A stretch of DNA of 44,582 nucleotides from Succinivibrionaceae bacterium (GCA_016284235.1 JAEEOK010000110.1:1-44582); one strand, 5' to 3'. Numbered from the stretch's first letter, positions 17,554-27,503 are shown. The notes: generated by a model not told the origin, from the sequence alone. Program-made: numbers and translations.

Positions 17554-18243
17554 ATGTCCATCTACAGTGATATCGGTTTAACAGCAGCTGATGCAACCAG
17601 TGTGTCGGCGACAGGCGGTCGCAATACCGGCAGCTATGATTTGACGCAGGCTGATTTTCTGAGCCTGCTTACTACTGAACTTGCATATCAGGATCCGACA
17701 AATCCGGCTGACAACAAGGAAATGATCGGTCAGATGGCACAGATTTCCACGGTTAACGGAGTTACCACGCTTAATCAGACTGTATCAAGTCTTTCCAGTG
17801 TTGTAACCTCGTCACAGGCCCTCATGGCATCCGGACTTGTCGGTCAGAGCGTGCTGATTGACACGGATACCGGATATTCAGCGGGGAACGGATTTGCCGG
17901 CGTGATCAATACTGGAACGGCAGGTGCAAGCGACATTGCAATCACAGTATATGATCAGGCGGGACGCATGGTTTATTCAGCATCGGCACCTGGATCCCAT
18001 ACAGGTAATGTAGATTTCAGATGGGACGGCACGGACAGTGACGGCAATGCGGTGCCGGCCGGACTCTATACGGTAAAGGCCAACGGTCTTGTCGCCGGAA
18101 TTTCGACGGCGGTTCCGACCCAGGTTTTCGCCAATGTCCAGAGTGTTCTTACGGGAACAGGATCAAAATCCACAACTCTTAATCTTGAGGGTCTCGGACA
18201 GTACAGTTTCAGTGATGTTCTTGAAATATCCAACAATCAGTAA
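17554..18243 (+). CDS. flgD: flagellar hook-assembly scaffold FlgD
   Basis: Hook cap that lets FlgE polymerise and is later replaced by FlgK. The 229 residues include the conserved N-terminal segment QADFLSLLTTELAYQDPTNPADNKEMIGQMAQIS (about 27-60 as a block) and a C-terminal Ig/tudor-like part with FRWDGTDSDGNAVPAGLYTV, the FlgD FlgIg signature. The ribosome binding site is AGGAGG. Normal length and position between flgC and flgE. Confidence 0.95.
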   Translation: MSIYSDIGLTAADATSVSATGGRNTGSYDLTQADFLSLLTTELAYQDPTNPADNKEMIGQMAQISTVNGVTTLNQTVSSLSSVVTSSQALMASGLVGQSVLIDTDTGYSAGNGFAGVINTGTAGASDIAITVYDQAGRMVYSASAPGSHTGNVDFRWDGTDSDGNAVPAGLYTVKANGLVAGISTAVPTQVFANVQSVLTGTGSKSTTLNLEGLGQYSFSDVLEISNNQ

Positions 18244-18263
18244 TTAAGGAACAGGAGTAGATT

Positions 18264-19793
18264 ATGTCTTTCAATATTTCTCTCAGCGGTCTGAATGCCG
18301 CACAAAAGGATCTCGATGTTACCTCCAATAACATTGCCAACGTTGCAACCACCGGTTTTAAGAAATCAAGAGCAGAGTTTGCCGATGTATATACCAGGTC
18401 GATTTTTGCCAATGCCAAGACAATCGTCGGCAGCGGTGTTCAGACAGCATCGGTTACCCAGCAGTTTTCTCAGGGATCTATTGAAAATACGGACAATACT
18501 CTTGATCTGGCGATTTCAGGTGAAGGCTACTTTGTTCTTCATGCCGACGGTTCTGAAGAGAATATCTATACCAGAGCCGGTAATTTTCAGGTTGATGCGG
18601 AAGGCAACGTGGTAAGCACCAACGGCTACAATCTTCAGATTTACAGCGTTGATGATGATGGCGAGGTAAGTTCGCTTTCCCTGGCCTCCACAAGAAATCT
18701 GGTAATTCCGACCGACGGCGGAACTCCTGCTGAAACTACCAAGGTTACATCCAGCATGTCTCTGAATTCATCAGAAACACTGCAGAAAAAGGGCAAAATA
18801 ACGCTCGACGTGGTGGAACCTGAAAGAACATCAGCCACTATCACGGAGGATCCAACAGTAAATTACAGATTTGATCCTAATGATCCTGAATCATATTCCC
18901 ATACCACATCCGTGCCGGTATATGATTCTCTCGGCAATCAGCATACAGCGACCTACTACTTTGTAAATGCCGACAAACTCGCCATAACTGATTCAAGCGG
19001 ACGGAAATCAACCGTAACCGCATGGCAGGTTTATGTCGGCTTTGAAAAAATTGATGATGACGGCAATTCCACCATGGAAATTGTGGATCTCGCCAAGACC
19101 AATCCTAACAGCAACAATCTTATAATGGATTCAGGATACAGTCATACAGATGCCCAGGGTCATCAGGAAGGCAAGAAAGTAACCTGCGGTGTGATCCTGT
19201 TCAATGCTTCAGGCGAGCCTGTGGATTTCAGAGGTGAAAAGCTTACCGGCATATCCTTTACCACTGAGTATCTTGGCTACAACCAGTCAGGGGTGGAGCC
19301 TGGTGAGGGTGAAACGGGATATGCAGAGGTTTTTGAGGGCGTGAACGACTATCAGCAGGTAACCTTTGACTTTGAGGAGCTTACCCAGGTAAGTTCACCG
19401 TTTGATGTGACAAAGCTTGTTCAAAACGGATCAAGCAAGGGTCAGCTGACCGGTCTTGACATCAGTGATGACGGTCTTGTCCAGGCAACATACTCCAACG
19501 GCAAAATAAAGAAGGTGGGCATGATTGCCATGGCAACCTTCTCCAACAGTCAGGGTCTGGCCAAGCTCGGTGACACATGCTGGAAGCAGTCCATAAATTC
19601 AGGTGAGGCTGTTGCTTCAAGACCGGGAATCGGTATCGGCGGCTTTATCAAGTCATCATCACTTGAATCATCCAATGTGGATCTTTCCGCTTCACTTGTA
19701 GATTTGATTACAGCGCAGCGCCACTATCAGGCCAATTCCAAGGCTCTTGAGGCTGCAAGTGCCATTATGCAGACAATCCTTAATGTCTCATAA
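18264..19793 (+). CDS. flgE: flagellar hook protein FlgE
   Basis: Main hook subunit, 509 residues, longer than the 400-residue enteric form because of an enlarged exposed middle region. The N-terminal rod/hook helix is NISLSGLNAAQKDLDVTSNN followed by IANVATTGFKKSRAEF. The C-terminal helix is SSNVDLSASLVDLITAQRHYQANSKALEAAS. Two cysteines (KVTCGV, DTCWKQ) occur in the mature protein, uncommon for secreted axial proteins. AGGAG precedes the ATG. It ends the first operon; a terminator follows. Confidence 0.95.
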   Translation: MSFNISLSGLNAAQKDLDVTSNNIANVATTGFKKSRAEFADVYTRSIFANAKTIVGSGVQTASVTQQFSQGSIENTDNTLDLAISGEGYFVLHADGSEENIYTRAGNFQVDAEGNVVSTNGYNLQIYSVDDDGEVSSLSLASTRNLVIPTDGGTPAETTKVTSSMSLNSSETLQKKGKITLDVVEPERTSATITEDPTVNYRFDPNDPESYSHTTSVPVYDSLGNQHTATYYFVNADKLAITDSSGRKSTVTAWQVYVGFEKIDDDGNSTMEIVDLAKTNPNSNNLIMDSGYSHTDAQGHQEGKKVTCGVILFNASGEPVDFRGEKLTGISFTTEYLGYNQSGVEPGEGETGYAEVFEGVNDYQQVTFDFEELTQVSSPFDVTKLVQNGSSKGQLTGLDISDDGLVQATYSNGKIKKVGMIAMATFSNSQGLAKLGDTCWKQSINSGEAVASRPGIGIGGFIKSSSLESSNVDLSASLVDLITAQRHYQANSKALEAASAIMQTILNVS

Positions 19794-19824
19794 CGCCATG
19801 TTTTAGATTTCTGTTCCTAATGCC

Positions 19825-19849
19825 GATCCGCCTCCCTGGCGGATCTTTT
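19825..19849 (+). terminator. terminator after flgE
   Basis: A perfect 8-bp stem GATCCGCC / GGCGGATC with a TCCCT loop, then TTTTC. It separates flgBCDE from the flgF operon. Confidence 0.82.
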
Positions 19850-19942
19850 CGAGTCATTTTTCTGACATTTTCTCTTTCCTGCTTTTGTCCGGCTTTTGCC
19901 TTTTCCTCCGTTTTTCTTGCTTCTCGCTGAATATGCACATTC

Positions 19943-19959
19943 TGGCATTGCAATTGCAT
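19943..19959 (+). promoter_or_regulatory. sigma-54 promoter of the flgFGHIJKL operon
   Basis: TGGCAT, TGCAA, TTGCAT, with GG (19944-19945) and GC (19956-19957) exactly ten bases apart: a near-consensus -24/-12 element. It is about 40 bases upstream of flgF and directly follows the flgE terminator. Confidence 0.87.
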
Positions 19960-20000
19960 TTAATTTATACAGCATAACGAATATTTAAACGGAGCCGTAT

Positions 20001-20747
20001 ATGGATCACGCATTATACATAGCAATGACCGGAGCCAAGGAGAATATGAACAGCCTGGCCATCCGCGGCAACAATATCGCCAACGCCTCCACCATAGGTT
20101 TCAAGGCTGACTTTGAGCATGCACGAGCAATGCAGGCATACGGCGAGGGTCATCCGTCCAGGGTTTTTGCTCTTACGGAAAGACCGGGACATGATATGAG
20201 TTCAGGCGCCATCAACACAACCGGCAGGGATCTGGATGTGGCCATCAAGGGAGACGGATTTATAGCGGTGGAGGACAGAAACGGCAAAGAGGCCTATGTT
20301 CGTACCGGAAGTCTTTCCATTGATGCAGAGGGAGTCCTGAGAACAGCATCAGGTCTGGCGGTAAAGGATATATCCGGGGACAAGGTAACAGTCCAGATGC
20401 CGGTTCAGAGTATTTCAATCAATGCCGACGGTACTCTTCAGGGTGTGCCGGAGGGCATGGAGCATAACAATATCGAGGAGTTTGCACAGATTAAGCTGGT
20501 AAAGCCTGCAGTCAGAGATCTCTACAAGGGTCAGGACGGCCTTTTCAGACTCGCCAGCGGTGAGGCAGCCCTGGAGGATCCGACCGTTACGCTTGTCAAC
20601 GGTGCGGTGGAAATGTCCAATGTCAACGTGGCTGCTGAAATGACGCAGCTTATCAGAATTCAGCGCCAGTTCGAGGCCAATATGAAAATTATGAAGACGG
20701 CCGAAGAAATGGATCAGAGCAGCAACAGTTTACTGCGTCTCTCTTAA
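20001..20747 (+). CDS. flgF: flagellar proximal rod protein FlgF
   Basis: Rod subunit of 248 residues. The N-terminal motif MNSLAIRGNNIANASTIGFKA and the C-terminal helix NVNVAAEMTQLIRIQRQFEANMKIMKTAEE identify a rod/hook family member of FlgF length; flgG follows immediately. First gene of the second operon, with ACGGAG before the ATG. Confidence 0.95.
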   Translation: MDHALYIAMTGAKENMNSLAIRGNNIANASTIGFKADFEHARAMQAYGEGHPSRVFALTERPGHDMSSGAINTTGRDLDVAIKGDGFIAVEDRNGKEAYVRTGSLSIDAEGVLRTASGLAVKDISGDKVTVQMPVQSISINADGTLQGVPEGMEHNNIEEFAQIKLVKPAVRDLYKGQDGLFRLASGEAALEDPTVTLVNGAVEMSNVNVAAEMTQLIRIQRQFEANMKIMKTAEEMDQSSNSLLRLS

Positions 20748-20767
20748 GAGACTGAGGAGTTTTAATT

Positions 20768-21556
20768 ATGATGCCAGCATTATGGGTCGCAAAGACCGGT
20801 CTTGACGCACAGCAGACCAATATTTCAGTAATTTCCAACAACCTGGCCAATGCCTCCACTGTAGGCTATAAGAAGAGCAGGGCGGTGTTTGAGGATCTGC
20901 TGTATCAGAATGTTAATCAGCCTGGCGGCAGATCATCCGCCGATACCACTCTTCCTTCCGGTCTTATGGTCGGTGTCGGTGCCAAGGTTACTGCCACCCA
21001 GAAGAGTTTTACCCAGGGTGATGTCCAGACGACTGACAATTCTCTTGATGTGATGATTAACGGTGCTGGCTTTTTCGAGGTTGAACTTCCTGACGGAACC
21101 ACGGCATATACCAGAAACGGCCAGTTTGCTCTGAATGAGGAGGGAACCATTGTCACCACCGGCAGCGGCTATACTGTTCAGCCTGCAATCCAGATCCCGG
21201 ACAATGCCGTAAGCATCACCATCAGCACGGACGGTCAGGTTTCAGTCCAGCTGGCGGGACAGGCGGAATCACAGATCCTCGGACAGTTTAACGTGAGCCG
21301 CTTTATCAATCCTATGGGACTTGAGCCTGTGGGTGAGAATCTTTTCACCGAGACACAGTCCTCCGGCGCTCCGATTCAGGGAACCGCAGGTCAGGACGGC
21401 ATGGGAACAATCAAGCAGGGCATGCTTGAAACAGCAAATGTCAATGTTACAGAGGAACTGGTCAATCTCATACAGGCGCAGCGCGTCTATGAGATGAATT
21501 CCAAGGTGCTCTCCACCGTGGATGCAATGCTCACCAGTCTGAATCAGAATACATAG
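20768..21556 (+). CDS. flgG: flagellar distal rod protein FlgG
   Basis: Distal rod subunit, 262 residues (normal length about 260). MPALWVAKTGLDAQQTNISV then ISNNLANASTVGYKKSRAVFEDL is the strongly conserved FlgG start. The end is ETANVNVTEELVNLIQAQRVYEMNSKVLS. GAGG precedes the start ATG at 20768 (the second ATG is immediately after it). Twenty bases separate it from flgF. Confidence 0.96.
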   Translation: MMPALWVAKTGLDAQQTNISVISNNLANASTVGYKKSRAVFEDLLYQNVNQPGGRSSADTTLPSGLMVGVGAKVTATQKSFTQGDVQTTDNSLDVMINGAGFFEVELPDGTTAYTRNGQFALNEEGTIVTTGSGYTVQPAIQIPDNAVSITISTDGQVSVQLAGQAESQILGQFNVSRFINPMGLEPVGENLFTETQSSGAPIQGTAGQDGMGTIKQGMLETANVNVTEELVNLIQAQRVYEMNSKVLSTVDAMLTSLNQNT

Positions 21557-21620
21557 CAGATTTAATATACAGCTTTAGGACAGGTTAGATTAACAGTTTT
21601 GGGATACAGGGGATGGAACT

Positions 21621-22307
21621 ATGAACAGGTTGGTTGCGGCAGGAATATTTTCCTCAATGCTTCTTTCAGGATGCGCTTCTGTCATAGAGGCAGGTTCGCC
21701 TAAACCGGATGATCCGGAGTTTGCACCGGCGGCGCCGGCAGAGAGAACAGTGAATGTTGTTCCTACGGGCTCGATTTTTGACAATGCGGGCGTCAGCAGC
21801 ATTTATTCTGATATCAAGGCTCACAAGGTGGGAGATCTTATCACGGTGAATCTTGAGGAGAGAACATCGGCCAAAAAGAACGCCACCACCGAACTTGGCA
21901 AGAAGAGTTCCTTTAATATTCAGCCGCTTACGCTTATGGGACAGAATATACATCTCGGCAAATTCACTCCCGAGGCTTCAGGCGGCACCGGAAACGACTT
22001 CAAGGGCGATTCAGAGGCAAATCAGAGCAACAGCCTTCAGGGAAATATTTCTGTCAGTGTGGTACAGGTTTTGCCTAACGGTAATCTTAGGGTCCGCGGA
22101 GAAAAATGGCTGATGCTGAACAACGGCAATGAATATATCCGTATTACCGGTCTTCTTCGTCCGGAGGATATCAATTCCGATAATACGGTATCATCCCAGC
22201 GTATAGCAAATGCCCGGATCCAGTACGGCGGCACCGGAGATTTTGCCAACACCCAGGAGCGCGGATGGCTGGCAAAATTCCTTAACACCGTGTTCAATCC
22301 GTTCTGA
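21621..22307 (+). CDS. flgH: flagellar L-ring lipoprotein FlgH
   Basis: Outer-membrane L-ring protein, 228 residues. The signal peptide ends in a lipobox LLSGC with the lipidated Cys at 18. Conserved segments are SIFDNAGVSSIYSDIKAHKVGDLITVNLEE and LPNGNLRVRGEKWLMLNNGNEYIRITGLLRPEDI, and the end is the typical RGWLAKFLNTVFNPF. GGGG before the ATG gives a reasonable ribosome binding site. Its presence confirms a diderm envelope. Confidence 0.96.
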   Translation: MNRLVAAGIFSSMLLSGCASVIEAGSPKPDDPEFAPAAPAERTVNVVPTGSIFDNAGVSSIYSDIKAHKVGDLITVNLEERTSAKKNATTELGKKSSFNIQPLTLMGQNIHLGKFTPEASGGTGNDFKGDSEANQSNSLQGNISVSVVQVLPNGNLRVRGEKWLMLNNGNEYIRITGLLRPEDINSDNTVSSQRIANARIQYGGTGDFANTQERGWLAKFLNTVFNPF

Positions 22308-22328
22308 TGAGAAAATTAGGAGCAGTGT

Positions 22329-23435
22329 ATGAAAGGTTTATTCAAATCAATTCTTCTGGCGGCTGTAATGGTAATGCAGTCGATGATGCCGGCTGACGCA
22401 TCCCGCATCAAGGATATAACCTCCGTTCAGGGTGTGAGATCAAACCAGCTTATCGGATACGGACTTGTTGTCGGTCTAAACGGCACCGGTGAGAAGAACA
22501 ACGCCTTTTCGGAGCAGACCTTTCGTACCATGCTGAATAATTTCGGCATCAAGGTTTCCGACAATATCAAGCCCAAGATGAAGGATGTGGCTCCTGTGGT
22601 TGTTCATGCCGAACTTCCTCCGTTCGCCAAGCCTGGTCAAACAATTGACGTCACTGTTTCGGCAATCGGCGAGGCGAAAAGTCTGAGGGGCGGTTCTCTG
22701 ATCCAGACGTTTCTCAAGGGTGCAGACGGTCAGGTGTATGCCGTGGCCCAGGGCTCCCTGGTCGTATCCGGTCTCGGAACCGAAGGTTCAGACGGATCCA
22801 AGGTTGTAGTCAACACACCGACAGTCGGCCGCATAGCAAACGGCGCCATTGTTGAAAGAGCCGTCAAATCATCCTTTGAATACGGCGACACTGTCATCCT
22901 TAATCTGCACCGCGCTGATTTTTCCACAGCCGACAATGTTGCAAATGCTATAAATGATAATTTTGGCAAGAATACTGCAAGAGCAATAGATGCAACCTCA
23001 GTTGAAGTTTATGCACCGAGGGATCCAAGCGCCAGAGTCAATTTTATGTCGGCGGTTGAGAATCTGGATGTGGATATGGCGGATGAGGCTGCAAAAATAA
23101 TCGTAAATTCACGTACCGGTACAATTGTTATCGGAAAGGATGTAAAGCTTCATCCGGTTGCTATAACCCACGGCGGACTTACGGTTACGGTCAAGGAGAA
23201 TATAGAGGTCTACCAGCCTAATCCTATGGCCGACGGGCAGACAGCGGCGGTTTCGGATTCTGAAATCAAAATTGAGGAAAAGAATACCCGCATGTTTAAA
23301 CTTGAATCATCTAATTCACTGGATGATCTGGTTCGCACCATCAATCAGATAGGTCTTGCACCTGGCGATCTCATGAGTGTACTCGAGGCGCTGCAGCAGG
23401 CCGGGGCGATAGAGGGGGAGCTGGTCATCATTTAA
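22329..23435 (+). CDS. flgI: flagellar P-ring protein FlgI
   Basis: Periplasmic P-ring protein, 368 residues, the normal length. A Sec signal peptide runs to about residue 24 (ADA before SRIKD). Family hallmarks are [29 protein letters not shown], the [21 protein letters not shown] region and the C-terminal LGLAPGDL-like stretch ([21 protein letters not shown]). AGGAG precedes the start. It sits between flgH and flgJ as in enterics. Confidence 0.96.
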   Translation: MKGLFKSILLAAVMVMQSMMPADASRIKDITSVQGVRSNQLIGYGLVVGLNGTGEKNNAFSEQTFRTMLNNFGIKVSDNIKPKMKDVAPVVVHAELPPFAKPGQTIDVTVSAIGEAKSLRGGSLIQTFLKGADGQVYAVAQGSLVVSGLGTEGSDGSKVVVNTPTVGRIANGAIVERAVKSSFEYGDTVILNLHRADFSTADNVANAINDNFGKNTARAIDATSVEVYAPRDPSARVNFMSAVENLDVDMADEAAKIIVNSRTGTIVIGKDVKLHPVAITHGGLTVTVKENIEVYQPNPMADGQTAAVSDSEIKIEEKNTRMFKLESSNSLDDLVRTINQIGLAPGDLMSVLEALQQAGAIEGELVII

Positions 23436-23460
23436 ATCACTTTTACAGGAGAATGCGAAG

Positions 23461-24498
23461 ATGGAAAATATCGACTACATCAATGATTACAGCTCTTTGG
23501 AACATCTTCGCAGACAGGGTATCAAGGGGGATGCAGCCTCCAGAAAGGATGCACTGAAGCAGGCAGCCAATCAGTTTGAAGCCATGTTTACCCAGATGTG
23601 GCTTAAGGTGCAGAGAGAATCAACCAGGGAGCTCAACAAGGACAATCCTCTTTCCAGTTCCACTTCAGAGCTTTATCAGACCATGCTTGACGAACAGATG
23701 TCGGCCAAGCTTGCCAGCTGCGGCATGAGTATGCAGTCGGGAGGTCTTTCCGATCTTATCGTCAGACAGCTTGACAGGGGCGAATCGGCAAAATCATCAG
23801 GTGAACTTCACATGCCGGGTGAAACAAGAAGTTTTGCTTTAAAGCAGGATCCTAAATCCTTCAGTCTTGACGGTGTCAGGAAAGAGACGGCAGCTCCCAA
23901 ATTTCCTATGAAGAGTGAATATTTTGGCAAGGAATATGCTTCTGCATCCTCAAGGGACAGCGGCAAAGCCGATCTTCTTGATGAAATTAAACTTCAGAAG
24001 AAGTTTGAAATCAAGGGAAGAGACGGTAAATCCGGAGAAGTTCAGCAGGCCTTTGTGGATAAGCTTATGCCGATTGCCCAAAAGGTTGCAGCCAGGTTCG
24101 GACTTGATCCTCTTGTCATGGTAGCCCAGGCCGCTCTTGAAACCGGCTGGGGCAGGCATCTGATGAAAAAGGGTTCCGAGGTGGCAAACAATTTTTACGG
24201 CATCAAGGCCGGAGGTAGAAAGGAAAACACCACCAGAGCCAACAGTTATGAATATATCAACGGACGCAAGGTGATGGTGAACTCCAGCTTCAGAGCATAC
24301 AGCAGCATTGAATCCAGCATGGAGGATTATGCGAAGCTTATTACCGAGAACAAGCGTTACAGCAAGGTCAGGGATGCTCAGAGTGCCGACATCTACTTTG
24401 ATGAGCTGCAGAAGGCCGGTTATGCCACTGATCCGAAGTATGCCGCAAAATTAAAGAGCATCATCAGAAATCCCGCTTTCAAGGATTACTGGAGCTAA
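23461..24498 (+). CDS. flgJ: bifunctional FlgJ: rod-cap scaffold plus peptidoglycan hydrolase
   Basis: A 345-residue two-domain protein. The N-terminal rod-cap part (about 30-105) contains ANQFEAMFTQMWLKVQRES and LYQTMLDEQMSA. The C-terminal glucosaminidase-type domain (about 195-345) contains VMVAQAALETGWGRHLMKKG, with the likely catalytic Glu in LETGWG, and NFYGIKAGG. It opens a hole in peptidoglycan for the rod. The two-domain form is typical of beta- and gammaproteobacteria and absent from many other phyla. AGGAG precedes the start ATG. No defect seen. Confidence 0.95.
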   Translation: MENIDYINDYSSLEHLRRQGIKGDAASRKDALKQAANQFEAMFTQMWLKVQRESTRELNKDNPLSSSTSELYQTMLDEQMSAKLASCGMSMQSGGLSDLIVRQLDRGESAKSSGELHMPGETRSFALKQDPKSFSLDGVRKETAAPKFPMKSEYFGKEYASASSRDSGKADLLDEIKLQKKFEIKGRDGKSGEVQQAFVDKLMPIAQKVAARFGLDPLVMVAQAALETGWGRHLMKKGSEVANNFYGIKAGGRKENTTRANSYEYINGRKVMVNSSFRAYSSIESSMEDYAKLITENKRYSKVRDAQSADIYFDELQKAGYATDPKYAAKLKSIIRNPAFKDYWS

Positions 24499-24509
24499 GG
24501 TAGGTTGTT

Positions 24510-26210
24510 ATGATTTCAGAAATGTTGTCTATAGGTAAGTCGGCGGTGGCTGCCCAGCAGGTACTGCTCAGGACCACATCCAACAACATTGCAAATATTG
24601 CCACCGATAATTATGTCAGACAGCGTTCGGTAACCACCGACAATGCTCTGGCTCTCGGCGTGGGTTCTGTTATCACCCAGCGTCTGAACGACACCTTCAA
24701 GCAGCAGGAGGTGTGGCGTGATACCGCAAATCTTGCTTTCAACGAGGCGGTGTATGAGCAGATTCATACAGTGGATCAGTATCTGTCAAACAATTCCATC
24801 GGTCTGTCATCATCAATCACCAAGATGTTTACATCTCTTGAATCTGCAAACAACAATCCGATTTCCGAATCTGAAAGAACGGAGTTCATGTCCAGCATTC
24901 AGGGATTCATGGATCGGTTCAACACTCTTTACGATGATATCGAGAGTGTGCTTGCCGATAATGAGCGCAAGCTTGAGGAATCAACAAAACAGGCCAATGA
25001 ACTTATCAAGAGCATAGCAAATTTCAACAACAGTATTGCCGCCATCGGACAGAAGCATGATTCATTCTTCTACAATCTGATTGATCAGCGTGACGAAGCC
25101 ATAGCACAGCTTGCAAATCTTGTTGATATCAGAACAGTGCCGAACGAGCAGAATTCAGATGTCGTAGGTATAAATCTTGCCTCAGGTCAGTCTCTTGTTC
25201 TGGTTGAAAGTGATCTTAATCAGTGCACCTACGGTCATATTGAAGTTGTGCCGGGCACCTATGATCAGAGTTCAAAGGAGCTTGCTATCAGGTTTGAGGG
25301 TTCCTCTCTCTACAACAGACTCGGTTCGAATTATGAAATTACCGGAGGCAAAATCGGCGGACTGCTGGACTGCAGGAGGGAAATAAATGAAGCTCTTTCC
25401 AGCATATCGCAGCTTACGGTTTCTCTGACGGTTAATTTCAACAATCAGAACAGTCAGGGTTTTGATTTGTACGGTCAGCAGGGAGAGGCGCTGTTTGAAA
25501 TACCTCACTCCTATCCTCTGGATCCGTCTGATGACTGGTGTACGGCATGCTACGGCAAGGGCTCCGTCAGATATGCGGTGGATCCTGCAAGTATAGAAAA
25601 ACTCAGTGACTGCAACTTATGCTTTGTAAGCGATGATACAGGTGCGATTGTGGAGTGCTATCAGGTTATGGAGGACGGAACCTTAAGCGAGAATACGGTC
25701 AATCCTGCAGATTACGGTATAGTGGTTGATACAGATCCCGCATATTTCTATGCGGAGCCGAACACCAGAGTGACAATCAAGCCGGCTGTTGATCTGGCCA
25801 GACATATCAGGGTTAAGACTACAGATGCCAAAAAACTGGCACTGTCGCAGAGCGGAATGGGACCGAGCGACAATTCCAACGGCATTCAGATGAGCAGACT
25901 GCAGAACAAACCTGCAGTCACCAACGGCGGAGCCTACAGTTCTGATGATGATCTTGTAAGCTTTACTGTAAGATATGCCGCCATAACATGTAAATTCGGA
26001 GCAGTGGCCAGCAATGCGAATATCAGTCTGCAGGCGGCTGAAGGCAAACTTGAGCAGTCGAAATCCAGCTACGAATCAGCTTCCGGAGTAAGTCTTGATG
26101 AAGAAGCTGCTCATCTTGTACAGTATCAGCAGTACTATTCTGCCGCGGCCAAGATAATTACAGCCTCACAGAACACTTTCCAGTCTCTGCTCGGTGCTCT
26201 GTCTATATAA
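24510..26210 (+). CDS. flgK: hook-filament junction protein FlgK (HAP1), with cysteine pairs
   Basis: First hook-associated protein, 566 residues. The N-terminal SIGKSAVAAQQVLLRTTSNN with IANIATDNYVRQRS and the C-terminal GVSLDEEAAHLVQYQQYYSAAAKIITASQ identify FlgK. The central region, which forms the variable outer domain, contains two closely spaced pairs WCTACYGKG and DCNLCF about 25 residues apart, plus further cysteines (LNQCTYG, LLDCRRE, VECYQ, ITCKFG). This is unusual for an axial protein exported through the flagellar channel. It starts 12 bases after flgJ; flgL follows by 16 bases. Confidence 0.94.
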   Translation: MISEMLSIGKSAVAAQQVLLRTTSNNIANIATDNYVRQRSVTTDNALALGVGSVITQRLNDTFKQQEVWRDTANLAFNEAVYEQIHTVDQYLSNNSIGLSSSITKMFTSLESANNNPISESERTEFMSSIQGFMDRFNTLYDDIESVLADNERKLEESTKQANELIKSIANFNNSIAAIGQKHDSFFYNLIDQRDEAIAQLANLVDIRTVPNEQNSDVVGINLASGQSLVLVESDLNQCTYGHIEVVPGTYDQSSKELAIRFEGSSLYNRLGSNYEITGGKIGGLLDCRREINEALSSISQLTVSLTVNFNNQNSQGFDLYGQQGEALFEIPHSYPLDPSDDWCTACYGKGSVRYAVDPASIEKLSDCNLCFVSDDTGAIVECYQVMEDGTLSENTVNPADYGIVVDTDPAYFYAEPNTRVTIKPAVDLARHIRVKTTDAKKLALSQSGMGPSDNSNGIQMSRLQNKPAVTNGGAYSSDDDLVSFTVRYAAITCKFGAVASNANISLQAAEGKLEQSKSSYESASGVSLDEEAAHLVQYQQYYSAAAKIITASQNTFQSLLGALSI

Positions 26211-26226
26211 GGGGGAGGGTTAGACT

Positions 26227-27423
26227 ATGACACGAATTGCAACATCAACCACATACAGTAAGAGCGTCAGTTTTCTTCAGAAGAACAATGTCCGTCTTGA
26301 TCGGATAAGCGATCAGTACAATACCGGACTCAAATTCAGATCCGCCGGCGACGCCCCTGCCGACTATGCGGCGACTCTTCGTCTTGAAAAAGAAATAACA
26401 ATGTATGAGCAGTACAACACCAATTCAGGTTATGCTGTTGATGCGCTAAACCTTGAGGAAACAGCTCTCACATCTCTTAACGAGCGCCTTGACCGTGTCC
26501 AGGTTCTTATTACCTCCGGTATAAACGCCTCCTATTCTCCGGATGAATTCAAGTCTGTTGCCGCCGAGCTTTCTGAAATACAGGAGTACATTCTTGGTCT
26601 GATGAATACCCAGACTGCAGAGGGTGAATATATTTTTTCAGGATCTCTCGGCAGAGACAAGTCTTTTGAGAATATCAGCGGCACCTATGTCTACCAGGGT
26701 GACAGCGGACAGCGCCAGATTAATGCATCATCCTCAGTTGCCATAGCTGTTTCAGATTCCGGATTCATTTTCGATGTGGAGAAGGCAAGGGAGCCTTCCT
26801 CTGGAAACGCGAATGTGCATGTGGGATATGACAACTATGCCGCCATGTCAAAATACGGGGAGGATCTGGATAATAATCTCGGAGCCGGAGCCCATACCCT
26901 CACCTTCACCAGAAATTCTCCCGACGGGGATTCCTATACGGTTACGGATCCTCTGACAGGGGCAAATGTTACTGTTCAGTGTAAAAACGGGGTCATGAAC
27001 TACCGGGGCATTTCCATCGTTCCAAACAGTGAGGCATCCTTTGATGTCACGCTCTCTGCTCCCGGTGCAAGAGATAATGTGCTGAATTCTCTGACCGAGG
27101 CTATCAATGCCCTGACCGATTCCGGTTTGAATGAATTTGATCGCAATGTAATTCTCAACAGAGTCTCCACTCATGTCACCAATACTCAGAACAGCGTAAA
27201 TATGACGCTTGGAAGGATTGGAGCCAGGCAGAACACACTGGACACGGTGATAAATTCAAATCAGGAAATAGAGGATGTCAAAAAGGAGGCCAAAGCTACA
27301 ATATCCGAGGTGGATCTGTACGAGACCACATCAGAGCTTGCCAAGACCAACTCCATACTGCAGATGTCCATGAAGTCGTTTAATTACATGACAGGCACGA
27401 GTCTGTTTGATTACATTTCGTGA
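26227..27423 (+). CDS. flgL: hook-filament junction protein FlgL (HAP3)
   Basis: Flagellin-like adaptor between FlgK and the filament, 398 residues. The N-terminal D0/D1 helix has TTYSKSVSFLQKNNVRLDRISDQ and YNTGLKFRSAGDAPADYAATLRLE. The C-terminal helix has ISEVDLYETTSELAKTNSILQMSMKSFNYM. A long insert gives moderate extra length over the enteric 317 residues. GGGGGAGG lies just upstream of the ATG. Last gene of the operon; a strong terminator follows. Confidence 0.94.
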   Translation: MTRIATSTTYSKSVSFLQKNNVRLDRISDQYNTGLKFRSAGDAPADYAATLRLEKEITMYEQYNTNSGYAVDALNLEETALTSLNERLDRVQVLITSGINASYSPDEFKSVAAELSEIQEYILGLMNTQTAEGEYIFSGSLGRDKSFENISGTYVYQGDSGQRQINASSSVAIAVSDSGFIFDVEKAREPSSGNANVHVGYDNYAAMSKYGEDLDNNLGAGAHTLTFTRNSPDGDSYTVTDPLTGANVTVQCKNGVMNYRGISIVPNSEASFDVTLSAPGARDNVLNSLTEAINALTDSGLNEFDRNVILNRVSTHVTNTQNSVNMTLGRIGARQNTLDTVINSNQEIEDVKKEAKATISEVDLYETTSELAKTNSILQMSMKSFNYMTGTSLFDYIS

Positions 27424-27459
27424 ATTTTACCCGGTTTTCGCCGTTATGGTGCGCCGGCT

Positions 27460-27503
27460 GATCCGTGATGCGGCGAAGCTGGATCACGGATCATGTTTTT
27501 TTT
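27460..27503 (+). terminator. terminator at the end of the flgF-L operon
   Basis: A perfect 10-bp stem GATCCGTGAT / ATCACGGATC with a 13-base loop, then ATG and eight T residues. It lies between flgL and the converging minus-strand gene. Confidence 0.88.
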
